DNA of 10,505 bases from Planctomycetaceae bacterium (GTDB taxonomy: Bacteria; Planctomycetota; Planctomycetia; Planctomycetales; Planctomycetaceae), in contig WFOZ01000142.1 of assembly GCA_015487825.1 (NCBI GenBank), forward strand, positions 1 through 10,505. The letters are read 5' to 3'. The translations under genes and the position numbers were made by a program. Positions 5,790-10,505 of this stretch are shown here, in pieces. How positions within the stretch are numbered: position 1 is the first letter of the stretch; every line of letters starts with the position of its first letter. The notes below the pieces were generated by a model, which was given only the letters and a program-made list of their open reading frames with translations, ran no database searches and was not told where the DNA came from.

Positions 5790-6560
5790 TTACTTTATGG
5801 TGCGTAAGCGAAGCCCATATATTTTAACGGGCTTGGGGCCATACTGTGTATCGTAGGTTCCAAGAATAATATCGCCCTCGTGAAGTGATGTCAGTTCAAC
5901 ATTTTCCAGCAACATGCGGTTGCCAATTGACATAGTGACTTTTCCATCGAAAACGCGTAACTTCAACGATTCCTTTCCTCGTGATTCATATCGACCAATT
6001 TCACGATCTGTTCCCTCAACTCCTTTTTGGTCTCTGAATTCTGTCAGAAACCAGGGGCTGCCACTCGTTTTGAGTGTCACATTATAGATGCCGTAACCGT
6101 GGCCTTCATCGTAACCGAAAAGAAGAAACCAGCCGCCGATACCCTTTGCATCAATTCCTGCTTCCAGTTCAAAGTTATCTGCCCGCCCCAATTTGATCGC
6201 AGCAGCTCGACCGGACAATTGTGTGAGAACTCCCTGGGAGATTCCCCACCGACCATCACAAATCACATGGTTCAGGCGGTTGACATCTTTTTCATGGACT
6301 CCCTTAATCGTGAATTTTTCAAGAGGCTTGATGATTGAATTCCCAGGCAATGATTTCGTACCGAAATCGTTCGAAGAGGCGCGAAACAGGTACTGCCATT
6401 TGCCGAATTTCACCTGCGGCTTCTTGGGCGGCTTCGCTGCATCCGTAGAAGAAACGAAACAGACAAACAGGAAACCAAATATCAACAACGCTGACCAGCC
6501 AACCAATTTCTTCTCTGAGCACTGGGAAGTGCGTCGTATCACTTCAGATATTTTGCACAT
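5790..6560 (-). CDS. Secreted LamG/DUF1080-like (concanavalin A-like fold) protein, function unknown
   Basis: A 256-residue protein with a positively charged N-terminus, a hydrophobic core (about 19-38) and a likely signal peptidase I site after STDA-A (about 41-42), so it is exported. LFVC in the hydrophobic core does not fit a lipobox. The mature part is rich in beta-strands with W-x-(I/V)-x-x-G-V-L, an AIKLG...NFELEAGI segment, GGWFLLFGYDEGHGYGIYN and SLKLRVFDGKVTMSIGNR, the pattern of LamG/DUF1080 (3-keto-disaccharide hydrolase-like) jelly-roll domains that are abundant in planctomycetes. A glycan-binding or hydrolytic role is inference only; I cannot point to catalytic residues. ATG 6558-6560 is preferred over TTG 6566 because GAGGT (complement of 6569-6573) lies 8 bases upstream of the ATG and only 2 from the TTG. 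It is probably co-transcribed with hemW. Confidence 0.75.
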   Translation of the reverse strand: MCKISEVIRRTSQCSEKKLVGWSALLIFGFLFVCFVSSTDAAKPPKKPQVKFGKWQYLFRASSNDFGTKSLPGNSIIKPLEKFTIKGVHEKDVNRLNHVICDGRWGISQGVLTQLSGRAAAIKLGRADNFELEAGIDAKGIGGWFLLFGYDEGHGYGIYNVTLKTSGSPWFLTEFRDQKGVEGTDREIGRYESRGKESLKLRVFDGKVTMSIGNRMLLENVELTSLHEGDIILGTYDTQYGPKPVKIYGLRLRTIK

Positions 6561-6568
6561 ATTCAATT

Positions 6569-6573
6569 ACCTC
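6569..6573 (-). promoter_or_regulatory. Ribosome binding site deciding the start of the secreted LamG-like gene
   Basis: GAGGT on the - strand stands 8 bases before ATG 6558-6560. It is only 2 bases from the in-frame TTG 6564-6566, which rules that codon out. Confidence 0.8.
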
Positions 6574-6610
6574 AAAAATGCGGCTGTATACGTCCAGGTT
6601 TCCAAAATGT

Positions 6611-6634
6611 AAGACGGGTTTCAAAAACTGTCTT
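6611..6634. repeat. 24-bp near-palindrome upstream of the LamG-like gene
   Basis: AAGAC (6611-6615) and GTCTT (6630-6634) are perfect arms, and most inner positions also pair, including TTT (6619-6621) with AAA (6624-6626). The centre leaves almost no loop, so this is more plausible as a protein-binding DNA site than as an RNA hairpin. It lies about 50 bases upstream of the - strand start at 6560. No cognate regulator is visible. Confidence 0.3.
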
Positions 6635-6764
6635 GGTATAACAGAACCAATTCCGACGGCTTTGGAAAGCCATCGTACGGGAAATATATCGAGAAATTTA
6701 CGTGAGGCGAAATTTCAAACAAGATTCAATGTCACTCGCGGCTCTTAGAATAATTCAGTCTGGG

Positions 6765-6781
6765 TAGAGTTATGAACTCTA
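6765..6781. promoter_or_regulatory. Perfect 7+3+7 palindrome, possible operator
   Basis: TAGAGTT (6765-6771) and AACTCTA (6775-6781) are exact inverted repeats around ATG. The size and symmetry suit a dimeric helix-turn-helix repressor or activator. It lies 44 bases upstream of the -10-like element proposed for nhaC. Function is inferred from symmetry alone. Confidence 0.35.
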
Positions 6782-6824
6782 TCGTACGTCTTAGCGACAA
6801 AGAAAACCAACTCTGCACTGAAAT

Positions 6825-6833
6825 TGTTATAAG
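6825..6833 (+). promoter_or_regulatory. Extended -10-like promoter element for the antiporter gene
   Basis: TG (6825-6826), one base, then TATAAG (6828-6833), five of six matches to TATAAT, forms an extended -10. There is no recognisable -35 box 16-18 bases upstream, which extended -10 promoters can do without. Transcription would start near 6840, just before the hairpin at 6847-6897. Confidence 0.35.
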
Positions 6834-6846
6834 ATTGAAGTGAATA

Positions 6847-6897
6847 GTGCAAAATCTCATCGCATTCTTTGAAAAACCGTAGGCGATGAATTTGCAC
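6847..6897 (+). repeat. Imperfect inverted repeat, possible 5'-UTR hairpin
   Basis: GTGCAAA (6847-6853) pairs with TTTGCAC (6891-6897), and TCATCGC (6857-6863) pairs with GCGATGA (6883-6889). The two 7-bp stems are separated by a 3x1 internal loop and capped by a 19-base loop. The 3' arm contains ATG 6886, which would be buried in the stem, another reason to doubt that codon as the start of the antiporter. Confidence 0.45.
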
Positions 6898-7056
6898 TGC
6901 TTCATAATCAGCTCATTGTTTCTGCAGGATAAGATCTTTTCATTCCAGCTTATCATCCCGTCTGGATCAAACGAGAAGAGACAGAGGCCTCATTTACTGC
7001 AACAGACAAAATATGTTACCGTACAAACAGGCAAAGACCAACAACCGAAACATAAC

Positions 7057-7061
7057 GAGGA
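7057..7061 (+). promoter_or_regulatory. Ribosome binding site supporting TTG 7072 as the antiporter start
   Basis: GAGGA lies 10 bases before in-frame TTG 7072-7074. The upstream ATG 6886 has only AGG two bases before it, too close to serve. Confidence 0.55.
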
Positions 7062-7071
7062 ATCAGCAAGT

Positions 7072-8832
7072 TTGAAAGCATCGCAAACAGAGATTGAACA
7101 AGCCCCCCAAGGTTCCGGCCCCTCGACTGCATCATCAGGAAATCACCTGCTTGGGATGATGATTGCTGTTGTTCTGTTTCTCTCTGCAATAATTGGAATT
7201 TTTGTCCGCCCGGTCTGGGTAGTGCAGGGCTTTGCGGTTGATGCTCATGATATTAAAAATATTTCCAGCGCAACGATGTTGTCAGAATCTGGTTTATCTC
7301 AAGAGCAATTGGCGATGCACTCAGCGAATGGAACGGCTCCGCCTGAAACAAAAGTTCTGGTTGTTGATACCGATTCGACAGGAAAAGCCCATTACTCTCA
7401 ACTGGTAGCGACTGCTCATTACGGAATCTGGTCGTTGCTGCCGGCTGTTGTGGCGATTTCGCTCTGTTGGATATGTCGCGAGCCGTTAACATCGCTGCTC
7501 ATCGGAATTATCTGCGGAGCATTGATTCTTCAACATTACGATTTTACCGATGAAGTTCTTTTGACATCGCTGGCATCGAAACAGGCGGCTGGCATTTTAA
7601 TTCTCTACCTCTGGCTGCTCGGCGGGCTAATGGGAGTCTGGTCGAAAACCGGGGCAGCGATTGCCTTTGCCGAAGCTGTCACTCGCCGATTCGTTCGCGG
7701 GCCACGCTCTGCCAAATTTGTTGCATGGGGGTTGGGGATCCTCTTTTTTCAAGGTGGGACAATCAGTACCGTTCTGGTCGGCACCACCGTCAAACCGATT
7801 GCAGATCAACAGCGAGTCAGCCATGAAGAGTTGTCGTACATTGTCGATTCCACCGCTTCGCCAATTGCCTGTTTACTCGCTTTTAATGCATGGCCCAGTT
7901 ATATCCAGGCACTCATTTTTCTTCCGGGGATCGCGTATCTGGCTAGTGAAACGGCCCGAATCAACTTCTTTTTTGCAGCGATCCCCTACAGCTTTTATGC
8001 GATATTTGCTGTTTCCGGCACATTGCTTCTTTCGATGGATGCTGCCCCGTTTCTTGGTCGTCGGTTCCGTGATGCGATCAAGCGGTCTCGAACCACGGGG
8101 CAATTAAATCGTACAGGGAGCATGCCTTTGTCTCTTGGTAATGAAGAAATGCACGATGTCCCGCAGCATTACCGACCGCATCCGATTGAGTTTATTCTTC
8201 CGCTGGTACTGCTTACGAGTGTAGTTGTCGGTAGCTTCATTGCAACAGGCACGCCGCAAGTTCGATGGGGTTTTGCTACGGCGCTGGTTATTGCTGCGAT
8301 CATGGCTCTTGGGAGAGGCATGAAACTTCATGAGCTGATTGCTGGAATCGGAAATGGCCTCAAAAGTGTTGTTGTTGCTTCGGTAATTTTAATGCTCGCT
8401 GTAACGATGGGAGACATCACGCAATCGATTGGCGGCGGTGCGTATCTGGTTGAACTATTGGGAGATTCGATTCCTTTCTGGTGCCTGCCCGGCATTTTGT
8501 TTGCGGTCACAATTATCATTGCGTTTTCAACGGGCACAAGCTGGGGGACGTATGCCGTTGCGTTTCCGCTGGCGATACCGCTGGCCATTTCAATCGCTCA
8601 GACGGAATCGCTTGCCAATGAAAAAGTTTATTTGATGATCTGCTTTGCAAGCGTGCTGAACGGTGCCGTTTTCGGCGATCAATGTTCGCCCATTTCCGAT
8701 ACTACCGTTTTAAGTGCAATGACAACCGGCACCGATTTAATGGATCACGTTCTGACACAAATCGTCCCCGCCTCCGCAGCCGCTTTCCTTGCGGTCATCT
8801 GCTGGACGCTCATGGCATTAATGTATGAGTAA
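7072..8832 (+). CDS. nhaC: Na+/H+ antiporter, NhaC family
   Basis: From TTG 7072 the protein has 586 residues; from ATG 6886 it would have 648, and the choice is not certain. It is a multi-pass inner-membrane protein with many hydrophobic segments. The NhaC signature [16 protein letters not shown] begins at about residue 535, preceded by [21 protein letters not shown], and [21 protein letters not shown] (from about 117) is the usual beginning of the NhaC core. NhaC proteins exchange Na+ for H+ and serve pH and sodium homeostasis; relatives exchange organic acids, so the substrate is not proven. In front of the core are a polar N-terminus (1-23), an extra membrane segment (about 24-45) and a roughly 70-residue polar stretch (46-116), which I do not associate with ordinary NhaC. 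A cytoplasmic-type charged loop lies at about 330-372. It stands alone, converges on pcm with an 18-base gap, and has a long regulated-looking leader. Confidence 0.9.
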   Translation: MKASQTEIEQAPQGSGPSTASSGNHLLGMMIAVVLFLSAIIGIFVRPVWVVQGFAVDAHDIKNISSATMLSESGLSQEQLAMHSANGTAPPETKVLVVDTDSTGKAHYSQLVATAHYGIWSLLPAVVAISLCWICREPLTSLLIGIICGALILQHYDFTDEVLLTSLASKQAAGILILYLWLLGGLMGVWSKTGAAIAFAEAVTRRFVRGPRSAKFVAWGLGILFFQGGTISTVLVGTTVKPIADQQRVSHEELSYIVDSTASPIACLLAFNAWPSYIQALIFLPGIAYLASETARINFFFAAIPYSFYAIFAVSGTLLLSMDAAPFLGRRFRDAIKRSRTTGQLNRTGSMPLSLGNEEMHDVPQHYRPHPIEFILPLVLLTSVVVGSFIATGTPQVRWGFATALVIAAIMALGRGMKLHELIAGIGNGLKSVVVASVILMLAVTMGDITQSIGGGAYLVELLGDSIPFWCLPGILFAVTIIIAFSTGTSWGTYAVAFPLAIPLAISIAQTESLANEKVYLMICFASVLNGAVFGDQCSPISDTTVLSAMTTGTDLMDHVLTQIVPASAAAFLAVICWTLMALMYE

Positions 8833-8850
8833 GGGCGGCCCCGACAACTT

Positions 8851-9486
8851 TTAATCCGCAAATGGCTGCCAGGCGTTTTTACCGATCAGTTTGACGAATC
8901 GGCAGCCGCCCAAATGAGTTGTTTTCCACTCTCCATTTTTCAATTGATACAGCATCAACGATTGTGTCGATTCCTCACCAATGGGAATGATAATGCGGCC
9001 AGGGTCTTTCAATTGTTTTCGGTACGCATCTGGCAATGCGGGGGCAGCAGCGGTGACAATGATCGCATCGAAGCGCTCTTCGGTACTCAGCTCGACAGAA
9101 CCGTCACCGACCAAAAATGTCACATTATCAATCTCCAATTCGGTGAGTCTTTTTTGAGCTTGCTGTGAAAGTTCCTCCCAGCGTTCAATGGTGGTAACAC
9201 GACCGGCAAGGCGAGACAAAACGGCTGCCTGATACCCGCAACCGGTCCCAATTTCCAAAACCGATTCGTCCCCCTGAAGTTTCAGTGCCTCACTCATTAG
9301 CGCTACGATGTATGGCTGTGAAATTGTCTGCCCACAATCAATCGGCAATGCCCGGTTTTCGTACGCATACGGTTGTTGAGCTTCTGGCACAAACAGTTCG
9401 CGCGGAATGCTGGCGATTGCGTCCAGCACACGCTCATCCCGAATCCCTTCACGCCGCAGTTCATTCAGTAATTGATCGATATTCAT
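8851..9486 (-). CDS. pcm: Protein-L-isoaspartate O-methyltransferase
   Basis: A 211-residue cytoplasmic SAM-dependent methyltransferase of normal PIMT length. It methylates isoaspartyl residues of ageing proteins to start their conversion back to aspartate. Motifs are FVPEAQQPYAYENRALPI (32-49), GQTISQPYIVALM (52-64), SAM-binding motif I VLEIGTGCGYQAAVL (76-90), ERWEEL (101-106), GDGS (127-130), FDAIIVTAAAP (139-149) and RFVKLIGKNAW (196-206). K199 stands where relatives usually have Pro in that last motif. ATG 9484-9486 fits the family N-terminus, although no strong Shine-Dalgarno precedes it; ATG 9500-9502 is out of frame. It is monocistronic here, convergent with nhaC and divergent from the pseudopilin-like gene. 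The short gap to nhaC has no terminator, so transcripts may overlap. Confidence 0.96.
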   Translation of the reverse strand: MNIDQLLNELRREGIRDERVLDAIASIPRELFVPEAQQPYAYENRALPIDCGQTISQPYIVALMSEALKLQGDESVLEIGTGCGYQAAVLSRLAGRVTTIERWEELSQQAQKRLTELEIDNVTFLVGDGSVELSTEERFDAIIVTAAAPALPDAYRKQLKDPGRIIIPIGEESTQSLMLYQLKNGEWKTTHLGGCRFVKLIGKNAWQPFAD

Positions 9487-9704
9487 TTTCGATGACTTTC
9501 ATAACAGTCGCAGGGTGGATTTTAATTTTTGTTTGAGTGATGATAAATTGCTCTCAGCTTACTCATTACAATTTGTTTTCTGGTTTTCCTTTTGGGAGAC
9601 TCGTCTTTGTGAGCCGTGCGAACGGAAATTCAACCTCTCCTATGACGATCATTCCAACTCCAACGCATCGCGGCACACGCCAATATTTCAAAAAGTTCAT
9701 TCTA

Positions 9705-10094
9705 ATGAAAAGTAGAACGATAGCCTGCATCATCATAATTCCAGTTGTGTTGTTTATTACCACAGGTGGGTACTTGCAGATTCGAAATGGCCAAAGTATG
9801 TTTACCTTTAATCCAAGTTCATCTAAAGCAGATAAGGCAAGAAAACAAGCCGAGCCCATCATAATTGCACTTGAACAATACCATCTCAAGCATGGTGAAT
9901 ATCCACAGAGTATTCAGTCATTAGTTTCTGGTGAGCTTGAAAATATTCCTGAGCCTCCAGTTTATGGATATCCCTGTTGGATCTACTACCAGGGTGGAGA
10001 AAGTGGTGGATGTTCTATTGGATTTGGTGCAAAAGGCGCTTATCCGGCATGTCACTATAGTCTCAAGCGAAAAAAATGGTCTGTGGATAATTGA
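9705..10094 (+). CDS. Free-standing GspG-like (type II secretion pseudopilin-like) protein
   Basis: A 129-residue protein from ATG 9705; the frame is open back to ATG 9537, but those 56 extra residues are polar, lack a membrane segment and look non-coding. Residues 6-23 are hydrophobic (IACIIIIPVVLFITTGGY), a membrane anchor or signal. After it comes AEPIIIALEQYHLKHGEYPQ (49-68) followed by SLVSGELENIPEPP, the pattern of an amphipathic helix, Y-x3-HGxYP and a Pro turn seen in the periplasmic domain of GspG pseudopilins. The canonical GFTLIE prepilin-peptidase motif is missing, so it is probably not assembled as a pilin. Three Cys in the C-terminal half (91, 103, 116) could form a disulfide outside the cytoplasm. 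No secretion genes are nearby and no Shine-Dalgarno is obvious. Function unknown. Confidence 0.65.
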   Translation: MKSRTIACIIIIPVVLFITTGGYLQIRNGQSMFTFNPSSSKADKARKQAEPIIIALEQYHLKHGEYPQSIQSLVSGELENIPEPPVYGYPCWIYYQGGESGGCSIGFGAKGAYPACHYSLKRKKWSVDN

Positions 10095-10167
10095 ATTGGA
10101 TAGGCCTCACCGAGAACAGTCTCTTTGGAATCGCGATACTCAAGTCTATTCTATACAACAGACAGAC

Positions 10168-10196
10168 TTGATTTCCCGGTTTTCATCAGAGATAAT
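10168..10196 (+). promoter_or_regulatory. Sigma-70-like promoter of the Gfo/Idh/MocA gene
   Basis: TTGATT (10168-10173), exactly 17 bases, then GATAAT (10191-10196) match the -35 and -10 consensus at 4 of 6 and 5 of 6 positions. Transcription would begin near 10203, leaving a leader of about 84 bases before ATG 10287. This is the best promoter match I found in the window. Confidence 0.5.
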
Positions 10197-10286
10197 CAAC
10201 GCAAGCTTTCAGGATGATTGGATTCACTCATTCCTGCCCGCTTCCTGCCTCGTTTATCTTCCCTTGAATTAGATGAAAGATCAATC

Positions 10287-10505
10287 ATGTCTGAACAACT
10301 TCCTCGTAGAGATTTTCTGGCACGCAGTGGTCAGGTTGGCGCAGGGGCGATCGCAGGATCGCTTGCACTTTCTACATCGAAACCGGCAAAGGCAGCCGGG
10401 GCGAATGAAAAAATCGTTCTTGGTATTGTCGGGGTTCGAGGGCGGGGCTACTGCGTAGGAGCTTCTTTTGCAGAACATCCCGATGTCGAAGTGGCGTATC
10501 TGGCC
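10287..10505 (+). CDS. Gfo/Idh/MocA family oxidoreductase with Tat signal (3' truncated)
   Basis: The first 73 codons of a gene cut by the window edge. Residues 1-37 form a twin-arginine signal: PRRDFLARSG (6-15), a weakly hydrophobic Ala/Gly stretch, and a likely cleavage site after KPAKA. From residue 43, KIVLGIVGVRGRG is the first beta-strand and Gly-rich NAD(P)-binding loop, followed by EHPDVEVAYLA, the end of the second strand, as in Gfo/Idh/MocA oxidoreductases. Planctomycetes carry many of these Tat-exported forms. The substrate, presumably a sugar or sugar alcohol, cannot be told. Tat export would let it leave the cytoplasm folded with its cofactor. The ribosome binding site is weak (GAAAGA). 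The 192-base gap upstream contains the promoter at 10168-10196. Overlapping open frames here are shadows. Confidence 0.88.
   Translation, partial: MSEQLPRRDFLARSGQVGAGAIAGSLALSTSKPAKAAGANEKIVLGIVGVRGRGYCVGASFAEHPDVEVAYLA

Larger units (their letters stand above)
6561..7071. other. Divergent intergenic region and probable nhaC leader
   Basis: A 511-base region between the leftward LamG-like gene and the rightward antiporter gene, if the latter starts at TTG 7072. It contains the - strand ribosome binding site (6569-6573), three dyads (6611-6634, 6765-6781, 6847-6897), an extended -10-like element (6825-6833) and the GAGGA site (7057-7061). The octamer ATCGTACG occurs twice (6672-6679 and 6781-6788). 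The open frame from ATG 6886 continues into nhaC, but its first 62 codons look like translated non-coding sequence. Confidence 0.55.

Noticed and set aside
6636..6641. TATAAC or its reverse as a -10 box for either divergent gene
   Set aside because: No -35 partner at suitable spacing on either strand.
6886..7071. First 62 codons of the antiporter open frame as coding
   Set aside because: No usable ribosome binding site, ATG inside a hairpin arm, and no family resemblance; kept as an alternative, not as the main call.
9537..9704. Upstream 56 codons of the pseudopilin-like frame as coding
   Set aside because: The residues look like random translation, and the hydrophobic N-terminus begins only at ATG 9705.
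10112..10126. GAGA-ACAG-TCTC hairpin with TTT as a terminator after the pseudopilin-like gene
   Set aside because: A 4-bp stem with three T's is too weak to support.
9931..10272. A 113-codon open frame overlapping the pseudopilin-like gene
   Set aside because: It overlaps in another frame, has no family features, and its beginning lies within a better-supported gene.
114..10286. A hidden novel system, CRISPR array, tRNA, riboswitch or mobile element
   Set aside because: I read both strands and saw no regular repeats, no cloverleaf, no transposase and no terminal inverted repeats; the genes are housekeeping or typical planctomycete envelope genes.

Overview
The window looks like an ordinary chromosomal stretch from a planctomycete (Planctomycetia, probably a moderate-GC member of the Planctomycetaceae-type lineages). 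This is an inference from the gene set: a small membrane-anchored haem-binding protein of the Haem_bd type, a secreted LamG/DUF1080-like protein, a free-standing GspG-like pseudopilin and a Tat-exported Gfo/Idh/MocA oxidoreductase, mixed with housekeeping genes. I did not compute composition or run any search. The first 19 bases are the Tn5/Nextera transposase mosaic end, so position 1 is the raw edge of an assembled contig and genomic sequence starts at 20.

Left part, + strand: the last 30 codons of an envelope protein, probably an outer-membrane beta-barrel, are followed by a strong intrinsic terminator. After a 350-base regulatory gap comes a tight pair, a membrane-anchored CxxCH haem protein and AcpS (6-base gap), then an orphan ABC ATPase of the LolD/MacB/FtsE type. 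A hairpin lies where this block converges on the next.

Middle part, - strand, transcribed right to left: a secreted LamG/DUF1080-like protein and hemW (30-base-scale spacing, probably one transcript) end in an intrinsic terminator. Then come rimO and pgsA, 38 bases apart. These cover haem trafficking, modification of ribosomal protein S12 and phosphatidylglycerol synthesis.

Right part: a 511-base divergent region contains three dyads and a -10-like element, and leads to an NhaC-type Na+/H+ antiporter (+) whose start is probably TTG 7072 rather than the upstream ATG 6886. Convergent to it is pcm (protein-L-isoaspartate O-methyltransferase, -). A free-standing GspG-like pseudopilin (+) follows. 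Last is the 5' end of a Tat-dependent Gfo/Idh/MocA oxidoreductase (+), cut by the window edge and preceded by a good sigma-70-like promoter.

I found no mobile element, CRISPR array, tRNA, rRNA, defence locus or biosynthetic cluster, and nothing that amounts to a new multi-gene system. The items worth a second look are regulatory (a MerR-style promoter layout, the nhaC leader hairpin and operator-like palindromes), some lineage-specific protein additions, and the adapter remnant.
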